Part shown: positions 52,374 through 59,342 of the stretch, piece after piece
Layout: every line of letters starts with the position of its first letter
Position numbering within the stretch: the stretch's first letter is position 1
Assembly: GCA_964556005.1 (NCBI GenBank)
Contig: CAZKUR010000019.1
Coordinates: forward strand, 1-59,342
Length of the DNA stretch: 59,342 nt
DNA from: CAZKUR01 sp964556005
Lineage (GTDB): Bacteria; Bacteroidota; Ignavibacteria; Ignavibacteriales; Ignavibacteriaceae
Direction of reading: 5' to 3'
Program-made: the position numbers and the translations under genes
Notes under the pieces: generated by a model
What the model was told of the DNA's origin: nothing
The model's input: the letters and a program-made list of their open reading frames with translations, nothing else
Database searches by the model: none

Positions 52374-52823
52374 TTATTTCTCCTGCAATGAATTCGATAA
52401 ATAATCGAGATTGCCTGAAAATCCCTGCTGTGAAATTGATTGATAATAATCATAATAAATATTTGTACTCTTCTGCTGAGAAGAACTTTCGCCGTTCAAC
52501 GAAAAAAATGAAACGACTAAAAGCAAGAATGAAAATGCAAAACCAATTACCGACCACTTGAGCCAGGGTAAATATAAATCATATTTTATGAATCCGTTTT
52601 TGTTACTTAGCGAACTTTTAATCCTTTGAGGTAAATAAGGATCCGGCTTCAACTCCAACATCTCAATATCTTTTTCAGGTAACAAAACACTATTCATTTT
52701 TTCAAAATACAAGCGGCATTCCAAACACCCGGAAAGATGCGTTTCCAATTTTGTTTTTTCATCTTCCGAAAGTTTATTCTCATGCCATTTGAGAAAATAT
52801 TTTTTATAATGTTTTTCTTTCAT
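52374..52823 (-). CDS. Zinc-finger anti-sigma factor
   Basis: A 149-residue membrane protein from the ATG at 52823 (a TTG 11 codons upstream is an alternative). The ZAS motif H-x3-C-x2-C is in LETHLSGCLECRLYFEKM. A single membrane helix follows near residues 99-120 (WSVIGFAFSFLLLVVSFFSL), then a short periplasmic tail. Such proteins hold an ECF sigma factor at the membrane until a signal arrives. It is encoded 70 bases after the sigma factor and directly before the Spy-like gene, its likely periplasmic partner. Confidence 0.87.
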   Translation of the reverse strand: MKEKHYKKYFLKWHENKLSEDEKTKLETHLSGCLECRLYFEKMNSVLLPEKDIEMLELKPDPYLPQRIKSSLSNKNGFIKYDLYLPWLKWSVIGFAFSFLLLVVSFFSLNGESSSQQKSTNIYYDYYQSISQQGFSGNLDYLSNSLQEK

Positions 52824-52893
52824 TTTTATACTTTTGATTTCAATATTATTAGACAATTTTGTTTTTATAATCTTGCATTCACATAAAATATTT

Positions 52894-53478
52894 CTAAATT
52901 TTATCCAAAACAGGTTCTAAAATTTTAATTAACTGTTTTTTGGCACGGTGGACTCTCGTTTCAACAGCGCTCACGCTTATTCCCATCATTTCGGCAATTT
53001 CCTTTTGCTCTTTATCTTCATATTTATGAAGAATGAACGGAACCCGGTATTTTGTGGGAAGCGAATTAATCGCATTCCAGATTGTTTTTTCTTTTTCCGA
53101 TTTGTTTATAATATCAATAGGCGTCGGGTTATCTTTATTAATAGAATATACTTTATCCTTGTTCAATTCATTCGAAGCTTTTTTATCTTCAATACTCATC
53201 AATTTTCTTTTGCTGTTTTTCTTCAAAAAATTTATTATATGATTAATTGCGATCCGGTAAATCCAGGTGTAAATATGAGATTCATTTTTGAACGAGTCTC
53301 TATTTAAATAAACCTTGATGAAAATTTCTTGTGTGACGTCTCTTGCAGTTTCTTCATTTCTCACCATCTTATAAGAAAGATTTAAAATCCTCTTGCCATA
53401 TTCTTTGTAAATATCTTCAAATGAAGAACCGGCGGTTACTTCCTGCTTAATATTTTGATTTTGAACGAAATTGTTCAT
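52894..53478 (-). CDS. ECF-type RNA polymerase sigma factor
   Basis: A 194-residue group 4 sigma factor. Region 2 is YGKRILNLSYKMVRNEETAR / DVTQEIFIKVYLNRDSF (residues ~26-62), with IYTWIYRIAINHIINFLKKN for 2.4. Region 4 is LPTKYRVPFILHKYEDKEQK / EIAEMMGISVSAVETRVHRAK. Length is normal. It is the first gene of a four-gene operon with its anti-sigma factor, so autoregulation from its own promoter is expected. It is divergent from a small secreted-protein gene (116-base spacer). Confidence 0.93.
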   Translation of the reverse strand: MNNFVQNQNIKQEVTAGSSFEDIYKEYGKRILNLSYKMVRNEETARDVTQEIFIKVYLNRDSFKNESHIYTWIYRIAINHIINFLKKNSKRKLMSIEDKKASNELNKDKVYSINKDNPTPIDIINKSEKEKTIWNAINSLPTKYRVPFILHKYEDKEQKEIAEMMGISVSAVETRVHRAKKQLIKILEPVLDKI

Positions 53479-53594
53479 TTATTCAAATAATCCGGATTGA
53501 TGATTTCTTTTTAACTATTAGACAAGAATTTAATTCATTTCTTGCAAAAAAAATATTTATTATTAATAAGCACAGAAAAATATATTTTAAGCTG

Positions 53595-53978
53595 ATGAAA
53601 ATTTCAATTATAAAAGCAGCCGTTTTGATAATTGTTTTGTCTTCAGTCGTTTATTCACAAAATAACAATTATCCCTGGCAAAAGATTCTCGAAAAAGAAG
53701 GATTGAATATATCTTTTATTTTCTACCCGAATTCAATAAAAGAAAATAACGGAGTAGTACTGAAACTCCATAACAAAAGTGGAAACATCCTTAAATATAA
53801 TTTTGAAGTTATATTTAAAAGCGATACTCTCGAACATGCCGAAATTGTAGATGGGATTATTAAACCACATGAAGTCATAACCGGTTCGGAGAAAAAATTA
53901 TTCTGGGTTCCATTCAAAAACGGAATCTCAATTAGTGAAGTAGGTGTAAGAAAATGTCAACTAACAATTTTGAAGTAA
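53595..53978 (+). CDS. Small secreted protein of unknown function
   Basis: A 127-residue exported protein with a signal peptide (1-21, AAVLIIVLSSVVYSQ). The mature part is beta-rich with one cysteine near the C-terminus (GVRKCQLTIL). No family recognised. It is divergent from the ECF sigma factor gene, so it may be a target of that sigma factor, though no promoter motif could be confirmed. Confidence 0.6.
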   Translation: MKISIIKAAVLIIVLSSVVYSQNNNYPWQKILEKEGLNISFIFYPNSIKENNGVVLKLHNKSGNILKYNFEVIFKSDTLEHAEIVDGIIKPHEVITGSEKKLFWVPFKNGISISEVGVRKCQLTILK

Positions 53979-54041
53979 AGTTTGTTTGGAGGTATCCAAT
54001 TTTTATTTTAAAATTTCTAACATGATTTATAAGTGATTTTT

Positions 54042-54086
54042 ATTCGCGCATTCGCGGCAAAAACGCAGAGCCGCTAATGCGCTAAT
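54042..54086. repeat. 17-bp hairpin with GCGCATT-GCGGC arms
   Basis: ATTCGCGCATTCGCGGC (54042-54058) pairs with GCCGCTAATGCGCTAAT (54070-54086) at 15 of 17 positions around an 11-base loop, followed on the plus strand by a T-run (54087-54092). It is far richer in G and C than its surroundings. It may be the terminator of the small secreted-protein gene or a member of a dispersed palindromic family. Confidence 0.65.
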
Positions 54087-54226
54087 TTTTTATTAAAGTT
54101 TACCCTCTACAAATCGAAAGTAATTTTTCCGTGAGATACCTTTAATTTCAATTTTTGATTATTATAAATATTTTTATAGCATAATTCTAAATTAATTTCA
54201 TTAATATAAATTTTCTAATATTAGAA

Positions 54227-55237
54227 ATGGAAATTCCGAATAAAATGATAGCAATGGTTTTGGAGAAACAGGGAGAGAAATTAAAAGAAAAAGAAATCCC
54301 TGTACCTAGACCAAAAGATTCCCAGGTATTAATTAAAGTTAAAGCATGCGGAGTCTGCCACACCGATCTTCATATTGTTGATCAGGAATTGACCGAACCG
54401 AAACTACCTTTAGTCCCCGGACATGAAATCGTCGGCACAGTTGTTCAAACGGGAAATAAAATTAAAAATTTTAAAGAGGGTGATAGAGTCGGAGTGCCGT
54501 GGCTTGGCTATACTTGCGGTCATTGCAGGTACTGCAAAAGCGGTCAGGAAAATTTATGTGAGAATGCTTTATTTACCGGCTACACACTTGATGGCGGTTA
54601 TGCTCAATTTACAACAGCAGAAGAAAACTACTGCTTTAAAATTCCGGACAAATATAAAGATATAGAAGCCGCTCCATTATTATGTGCAGGGTTAATCGGC
54701 TACAGAACGTATAGGATGGCGGGAGATAATGTTGAAAATCTCGGTATATACGGTTTCGGGGCTGCCGCTCATATTATTGCGCAGATTGCAGTTTATCAAA
54801 AGAAAAATATCTTTGCATTTACAAGGCCGGGAGATACAAAAGCACAAGAATTTGCCAAAAAGCTTGGGGCAGTCTGGGCAGGTGGTTCCGATGAAATACC
54901 GCCTGAAAAATTAGACGCAGCTTTAATTTTTGCTCCTGTTGGTTCGCTTATTCCGCAAGCTCTTAGAGTTTCTGTTAAAGGAGCTACAATTGTAAGCGGA
55001 GGAATTCATATGAGTGATATTCCAAAATTTCCCTACAAGCTTTTGTGGGAAGAAAGAGTAATAAAATCAGTTGCCAATTTAACCAGAAAAGACGGTGATG
55101 AATTGCTGGAAATTGCTCCAAAAGTTCCTGTTAAAACAGAAGTTACTCCGCTTCCGCTTAATAAAGCAAACGAAGCGCTCGATAATTTAAGAGCCGGTAA
55201 AATTGAAGGAGCTTTCGTTCTTCAAATACCGGATTAA
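54227..55237 (+). CDS. Zinc-dependent alcohol dehydrogenase (AdhP-like, MDR superfamily)
   Basis: A 336-residue medium-chain dehydrogenase. Catalytic zinc ligands are in KACGVCHTDLHIVD and VPGHEIVGTV. The structural zinc site has four cysteines in CGHCRYCKSGQENLCENA. The cofactor loop is GIYGFGAAAHIIAQIA, with Ala in place of the third Gly of GxGxxG. It would oxidise alcohols or reduce aldehydes with NAD(P). It stands alone between the sigma-factor region and the second dispersed repeat, with no clear functional link to neighbours. Confidence 0.92.
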   Translation: MEIPNKMIAMVLEKQGEKLKEKEIPVPRPKDSQVLIKVKACGVCHTDLHIVDQELTEPKLPLVPGHEIVGTVVQTGNKIKNFKEGDRVGVPWLGYTCGHCRYCKSGQENLCENALFTGYTLDGGYAQFTTAEENYCFKIPDKYKDIEAAPLLCAGLIGYRTYRMAGDNVENLGIYGFGAAAHIIAQIAVYQKKNIFAFTRPGDTKAQEFAKKLGAVWAGGSDEIPPEKLDAALIFAPVGSLIPQALRVSVKGATIVSGGIHMSDIPKFPYKLLWEERVIKSVANLTRKDGDELLEIAPKVPVKTEVTPLPLNKANEALDNLRAGKIEGAFVLQIPD

Positions 55238-55333
55238 AAATATTTTGAAAGCATATATCAGCGTCTGATAAAAAGGACAATTTTAAATCCTAACAGATAA
55301 TTCTTGCTTAAAATGAAGATAAACTTATTAACT

Positions 55334-55606
55334 GTCATTGCGAGTTATCGAAAAAGGTCTTGCCTTTATTTATCAGAAGAATGACAATTTTTATGTTAGC
55401 TAGATAATCATAATTAATTTACGAAAATCATTTCGACCGTCATTGCGAATCCAACATCGTTTAGTTTTAAGTATTGGTTGGGTGAAGCCCGCTTTAGCGA
55501 GGTCTCGCCCTTAGGCGGACAATCTTACATTATATTAGTTTGAGCTTAGAGATTACTTCACCCGGCTTACTGATGCAAAATGCCTTGAAGCCGGGTTCGT
55601 AATGAC
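55334..55606. repeat. Dispersed palindromic repeat with GTCATTGCGA-type ends, copy 2
   Basis: This fills most of the 418-base spacer after the dehydrogenase gene. It starts GTCATTGCGAGTTATC, contains GTCATTGCGAATCCAACATC at 55439-55458 and ends GGTTCGTAATGAC. It matches the reverse complement of 14355-14595 along its whole length but carries about 30 extra bases, mainly a GC-richer insert with GGTGAAGCCCGC and GGTCTCGCCC near 55480-55518. Nested inverted arms are again present. No coding capacity was seen. Confidence 0.8.
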
Positions 55607-55655
55607 TCACTATTATCATTTGACAAAACGACTCTTGATCAACATTAACTAATTT

Positions 55656-56351
55656 TCAATCACCTTTGGAAACGCCCGAACCGCCGCTGAAATCCGTGTC
55701 ACCCATTTTAGCATTTCCATAATAAACCAATCTCGAGCCGCCGCTTTGGGATGTGTTCAATTCACCGTTCATGGTTATTTTTGCACTCGAACCGCCGGAT
55801 AACTCAGCATCGACGTTACTAACGGAAAGGTTTTTCAATTTAAATATACTTCCGCCGGAACCTTCTATTTTAGCATCTTTTCCTTTGCCTTCAATATTAA
55901 TTACACTTCCGCCGGAAAGAGAAAATTTTACGTCGCCGCATTTTAAATTTCCTTTTAATTCGGAACCACCGGAAAGATCGCAGTCAAAGTCTTTTGATCC
56001 AATATCGGTTTGAATATCTCCTTCAGCACCGCCGCTTAAGTCCAACCCGGTCAACTCAGGCATCGAAATACTTATATTAATATTTCCCTTTTTCCTGTAA
56101 TTGTTTTCGGTAATATAAAACTTCAATTTACTTCCGGATTTTTTTACGCCTAAATAATTGAAGTCATCTTTATATGCTTCAACCTCAATTTTATAAGTAT
56201 TGGATTGGCTTATCTTAACATGCATTCCCCAGCCGACAGCAACTCTTGAGAAATCTTTGTAATCGAATGCCCTTGTTTCTCTTTCCTGTCCATATGCTAA
56301 CAAGCCGATTATAAATGAAAAGACTATTGAATACTTTAAAACTTTTAACAT
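55656..56351 (-). CDS. DUF2807 (GIN-domain) secreted protein
   Basis: A 231-residue exported protein with a signal peptide (1-21). The mature protein is a putative auto-transporter adhesin, head GIN domain (PF10988): DFSRVAVGWGMHVKISQSNT and IEVEAYKDDFNYLGVKKSGS at the start, then repeated LSGGS/SGGSE turns (DLSGGAEGDI, DLSGGSELKG, LSGGSVINIE, SGGSSAKITM, SQSGGSRLVY) typical of a short right-handed beta-helix. It is probably periplasmic or cell-surface; its molecular role is unknown. The start has a perfect GGAGGAAAT. Confidence 0.88.
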   Translation of the reverse strand: MLKVLKYSIVFSFIIGLLAYGQERETRAFDYKDFSRVAVGWGMHVKISQSNTYKIEVEAYKDDFNYLGVKKSGSKLKFYITENNYRKKGNINISISMPELTGLDLSGGAEGDIQTDIGSKDFDCDLSGGSELKGNLKCGDVKFSLSGGSVINIEGKGKDAKIEGSGGSIFKLKNLSVSNVDAELSGGSSAKITMNGELNTSQSGGSRLVYYGNAKMGDTDFSGGSGVSKGD

Positions 56352-56807
56352 ATTTCCTCCTGTTAATTTTTAAGACTAATAATTTACCAAAATATTAGAC
56401 TTTAAATTTACCGGTTTAGTTGGGAGCAAAAGAATTAATTTCGATTATATTATTATCCCTAATTTCCTTCTCAGAAAGGCAAGTCATTTTTATCTTCCGT
56501 TTTTTTCATTTTATTCGACACACTTGATCCCAGTACAGGACCGGATTCCGGTTTTCCTATACAAAGTAAAGTAGAACCGTCTTTCCCATCCTGTTCTTAA
56601 TATCTTCGTGATTCTTACTTGTTGATTCTCCCTGAAACAATTTTAGCGGCACAGCCGAAGTAAAGTGTTTCATCCCACACAAAATTTGTATATTTATTCA
56701 AGTTAATAAATACACCATAATAAAAAATCCTGTTAATAAATTTTTCTTCATAATTTTTTTATTTTTATTGAGATAATTTAAAAATGAAATAAAATAAAAG
56801 TGGAAAA
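56352..56807. other. 456-base spacer with one possible gene fragment
   Basis: No intact gene. The only coding-like stretch is the possible SSB-tail fragment (56471-56596). The remainder is AT-rich, and the region upstream of the flavoprotein start (56700-56807) should hold its promoter, though no consensus pair stood out. Confidence 0.5.
56471..56596 (-). pseudogene. Possible gene fragment ending in an SSB-like acidic tail
   Basis: A 41-codon open stretch with no start codon at its head ends KKTEDKNDLPF followed by TGA. The acidic-DLPF end resembles the C-terminal tip of single-stranded DNA-binding proteins (DDIPF in E. coli), which recruits repair and replication partners. The part before it (STLLCIGKPESGPVLGSS) is not an OB fold. 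It may be a decayed ssb 3' end or an unrelated fragment; support is weak. Confidence 0.25.
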
Positions 56808-58286
56808 ATGATTGTTAAAAAAAATCCGGATGAAATTCAAAATTATCTTATTGATGCTTCGAACTTTAAAGGAAATTGCGAAGCGGTTTACATTCCTGAA
56901 AACGAAAAAGAAATTTCGGATCTTCTAAAAGATTTGAACAAAAAGAAAATCCATGTAACAATATCCGGTAACGGAACTGGATTGACAGGTGCAAGAGTTC
57001 CTCAATCTGGTGTTGTAATCTCGACGGAAAAATTGAATAAAATCATAGAAATAAATGAAAATGAAAAATTTACAGTCGTTGAGCCGGGAGTTATCTTATC
57101 TGATTTTCAGGAAACGATAAAAGAGAAGAAACTTCTTTACCCGCCTGACCCGACGGAAAAAAGCTGCTTTATCGGCGGAACGGTCGCAACTAATGCTTCG
57201 GGAGAAAAAACATTTAAATACGGACCGACAAGAGATTATGTTTTGGAATTAAATATCGTGCTTGCAAACGGCGATTTATTAAAACTAAAAAGAGGGGAAA
57301 ATTTTGCCAAAGGAAATAATATCAAGTTGACCTCCGAATCGAAAAACACTTTTCAAATTGAAATACCTGACATTGAACTACATATAACTAAAAATGCTTC
57401 GGGATATTTCTGTAAAAACAATATGGACGTCATTGATTTATTTGTTGGCTCTGAAGGAACGCTGGGGGTTATTACAAAAATTAAGTTGAAGCTTGTTCCT
57501 TACCCGGAAAAGATTCTATCCTGTTTAATGTTCTTTTATTCCGAAACCGACGGATTGACATTCATCAAAGAAGCAAGAGAAAATTCGTATACAAACAGAA
57601 TTTCTAAACTTGACGGCATTGACGCACTTGCACTTGAGTATTTTGACGAAAATGCATTGAATTTTTTGAAAAGTGATTACGGCCTTATCCCCGACGATGC
57701 CAAATCGGCAGTTTGGTTTGAGCAGGAAGTAACAAATCTTAATGAAGAAAAAATTTTGGAATTATGGACAAACTTGATTGAAAAACATAACGGGAACGAT
57801 GAAGATGCCTGGTTTGCTTATTCGGAAAGCGACAATAAAAAAATTCAGCAGTTCCGTCACAAAATTTCCGAAAGCGTAAATGAATATATCACCCGTAATA
57901 ATTTCAGAAAATTAGGAACGGATACGGCAGTTCCCGATGATAATTTTGTCGAATATTACTATTATTCAAAACAGCTAATGAAAAATGCCGGAATGAATTA
58001 CGTAATCTACGGCCACTTTGGAAATTCACACATGCATTTAAATATGCTTCCAAGAAATGATGCTGAATTTCAAAAAGGTTTAATCCTATATTCTGATTTA
58101 TGCAAGAAAGCTGTTGAGCTTGGCGGAACGGTCTCCGCAGAACATGGAATCGGCAAGACAAAACATGAATACCTGCTTAGCATGTTTGGGATGGATACTG
58201 TAAAAAAAATGATGAAGATTAAAAAAACATTAGATCCAAATTTGATTCTTGGTGCGGGGAATATGTTTGATGCGAAATTATTCTAA
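56808..58286 (+). CDS. FAD-binding oxidoreductase, GlcD/D-lactate dehydrogenase type
   Basis: A 492-residue flavoprotein. The FAD_binding_4 domain covers ~residues 20-230 (HVTISGNGTGLTGARVPQSG, FTVVEPGVILSDFQ, YPPDPTEKSCFIGGTVATNA, FVGSEGTLGVITKIKLKLVP). The FAD-oxidase C domain covers the rest and ends VIYGHFGNSHMHLNMLPR and GGTVSAEHGIGKTKHEYL, with the conserved His/Glu. Family members oxidise D-lactate, glycolate or D-2-hydroxyacids. No FeS subunit gene (glcF type) is adjacent, so it may act alone. The exact substrate is not decided by sequence. Confidence 0.9.
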   Translation: MIVKKNPDEIQNYLIDASNFKGNCEAVYIPENEKEISDLLKDLNKKKIHVTISGNGTGLTGARVPQSGVVISTEKLNKIIEINENEKFTVVEPGVILSDFQETIKEKKLLYPPDPTEKSCFIGGTVATNASGEKTFKYGPTRDYVLELNIVLANGDLLKLKRGENFAKGNNIKLTSESKNTFQIEIPDIELHITKNASGYFCKNNMDVIDLFVGSEGTLGVITKIKLKLVPYPEKILSCLMFFYSETDGLTFIKEARENSYTNRISKLDGIDALALEYFDENALNFLKSDYGLIPDDAKSAVWFEQEVTNLNEEKILELWTNLIEKHNGNDEDAWFAYSESDNKKIQQFRHKISESVNEYITRNNFRKLGTDTAVPDDNFVEYYYYSKQLMKNAGMNYVIYGHFGNSHMHLNMLPRNDAEFQKGLILYSDLCKKAVELGGTVSAEHGIGKTKHEYLLSMFGMDTVKKMMKIKKTLDPNLILGAGNMFDAKLF

Positions 58287-58433
58287 TTTTGGATTGTACG
58301 GAAGATAGAGGCAGTTTGTTATTAACCTCTTGAATTATATCGTTGGGAACTATTTATTATTTCTATAAATTCTAAGTTGTGAAGGGGAATTCAATACGCC
58401 AATAAATGGACGAAACAAAATATAAATTAAGTT

Positions 58434-59120
58434 TCAAATCATACCCTGATTCTTAATCTGCTTTTTGCATTCTTTAAAATTCGGGCAATATTGTTCAACC
58501 AGCATCCAGAATCCTTTTGAGTGATTCATCTCTTTCGTGTGGCAGAGTTCGTGAATGATGACATAATCAATTATTTTTTTATCGAACTGCATCAGCTGAA
58601 AATTGAATGAAATAGTTCCGCTTGTCGAGCAGCTTCCCCATCTTGTTTTCTGCCCGCGGATTACAACTTTTTTTATTTGAAAATTGTTTTTACGAGCTAA
58701 TATTTCCGTTCTTCCGGGAAGATATTCAGCCGCTTTCTCCCTCAACCAAAAGTCATAAGTTTTGGAAATTTCCGAGTCGCCATTTATGGGAGAGATAATA
58801 TCCAGCTTATTATTTCTAAAAAGGAACTGATGTTCTTTCATAAACAAATCAAATGATTGATTTAATTGGATTTCCTTTCCGTTGTACAAAAATTTCTTCG
58901 GCTTCTTTTCCTTTAAATGCTTTTGGATCCAACCGAACTTTTCGAGAATGAATTTTTCGGCTTCTTTTTTTGTAACTCTTTTGGGTAGAATAACTTCAAG
59001 CTGGTTATTGACAATCTGTAATCTCAGATGTCTTGCTTTTTTGCTGCTTCGAAGCAGATAAGGGATTTCCTTTCCGCCGGCAGAAATATTTCTGCTTTGA
59101 TATTCGGTATTATTTTTCAA
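58434..59120 (-). CDS. YgjP-type (DUF45) zinc metallopeptidase
   Basis: A 228-residue protein of the YgjP/UTP-pyrophosphatase-like metallopeptidase family (PF01863). The zinc motif is HELCHTKEMNHSKGFW (H, H and a third His). VIRGQKTRWGSCSTSGTISF / NFQLMQFDKKIIDYVI just before it is diagnostic. The start is TTG at 59120; no ATG lies near. It is cytoplasmic and of uncertain substrate. It follows the cysS 3' end by 33 bases on the same strand and may be co-transcribed with it. Confidence 0.9.
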   Translation of the reverse strand: MKNNTEYQSRNISAGGKEIPYLLRSSKKARHLRLQIVNNQLEVILPKRVTKKEAEKFILEKFGWIQKHLKEKKPKKFLYNGKEIQLNQSFDLFMKEHQFLFRNNKLDIISPINGDSEISKTYDFWLREKAAEYLPGRTEILARKNNFQIKKVVIRGQKTRWGSCSTSGTISFNFQLMQFDKKIIDYVIIHELCHTKEMNHSKGFWMLVEQYCPNFKECKKQIKNQGMI

Positions 59121-59153
59121 ATTTCTTTAAATGTCCGGAAGGAATAGTTTAAA

Positions 59154-59342
59154 TTATTTCTTCACTTTCTTAAATGTAGTTTTGTCTTTTGAATCTTGCA
59201 AAACGATTCCAAGTTTGTTTAAATCGTCTCGTATTCTATCCGATAATTTAAAATCTCTATTTTTTCTTGCATCAAGTCTTATTTGTACCAAGAGTTCAAT
59301 TAACTCATTTTCTACCGACAAAGAAGTATTTGATTTAAAAGA
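59154..59342 (-). CDS. cysS: Cysteinyl-tRNA synthetase, C-terminal fragment at the window edge
   Basis: The last 62 codons of a gene that continues beyond the window. The peptide reads LIELLVQIRLDARKNRDFKL / SDRIRDDLNKLGIVLQDSKD and ends in a Lys-rich tail. This is the C-terminal anticodon-side domain of CysRS, whose IR-x-x-AR-x-x-K-x-(F/Y)-x-x-(S/A)D-x-IR-x-x-L-x-x-x-GI-x-L-x-D pattern is very characteristic. The catalytic part is outside the window. Confidence 0.88.
   Translation of the reverse strand, partial: SFKSNTSLSVENELIELLVQIRLDARKNRDFKLSDRIRDDLNKLGIVLQDSKDKTTFKKVKK

Overview
The window is an AT-rich chromosomal segment, probably from a metagenome-assembled Ignavibacteria-like member of the Bacteroidota/Chlorobiota group. 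The reasons are four secreted proteins ending in the type IX secretion (T9SS) type A sorting domain with the NYPNPFNPSTKI-type motif, a PorV/PorQ-family outer-membrane protein, a SUF operon of the BCDSU type, and many single-pass exported lipoproteins. No rRNA, tRNA or CRISPR array was seen. There is one 100-N assembly gap (9726-9825). Its two flanks repeat the same 55 bases, so it looks like an unmerged contig overlap rather than missing sequence.

Region 1 (1-7994, minus strand) is a surface-glycan operon read towards the window start: GT2, GT9 and GT4 glycosyltransferases, a membrane-anchored methyltransferase, a YfhO-family membrane protein and a truncated Wzx-type flippase. A small gene for an S23/four-helix-bundle protein, flanked by about 35-bp inverted repeats, exactly fills the space between the GT4 and methyltransferase genes.

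Region 2 (8196-16238, plus strand) is iron-sulfur cluster assembly: sufB, sufC, sufD, sufS, sufU, a sufT/DUF59 gene, a bacilliredoxin and an Rrf2-type regulator with three cysteines. A DUF433/DUF5615 toxin-antitoxin pair sits between sufB and sufC. The toxin carries an in-frame ochre stop halfway along.

Region 3 (16461-38928) looks like a peptide or D-amino-acid scavenging locus. Two plus-strand genes (an NSAR/OSBS-type enolase-superfamily enzyme and an exported amidohydrolase) converge on a run of about 19.5 kb of minus-strand genes. In transcription order these are an M20 peptidase, a cyanophycinase-family S51 peptidase, a YfcC-type transporter, two paralogous T9SS cargo proteins, an RpiR/SIS regulator, a TonB-dependent receptor, a large fibronectin-like surface protein, a PorV-family protein, a second S51 peptidase carrying a T9SS sorting domain, an M14 carboxypeptidase, a D-cysteine-desulfhydrase-like PLP enzyme and a HEAT/beta-lactamase fusion. 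A clear promoter with a 16-bp inverted-repeat operator precedes the M20 gene. I propose a surface-to-cytoplasm pathway for cyanophycin-like or isopeptide-linked material. This is an inference.

Region 4 (39404-46569, plus strand) is a TetR-controlled YbhGFSR-like efflux operon with two separate ATPase genes, two ABC-2 permeases, an HlyD-type adaptor and a TolC-type channel. Its promoter carries four GGAAAC/GTTTCC half-sites. Region 5 (46612-53978, mostly minus) holds a TPR lipoprotein, a Ycf48-like T9SS protein and a four-gene operon of ECF sigma factor, zinc-finger anti-sigma factor, Spy/CnrX-like periplasmic protein and Gly/His/Pro-rich lipoprotein. A decayed copy of that lipoprotein's C-terminus lies about 2.2 kb away. 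Region 6 (54042-59342) carries an alcohol dehydrogenase, a DUF2807 protein, a GlcD-type flavoprotein, a YgjP-type metallopeptidase and the 3' end of cysS. Two copies of a palindromic dispersed repeat (14355-14595 and 55334-55606) lie in opposite orientations.
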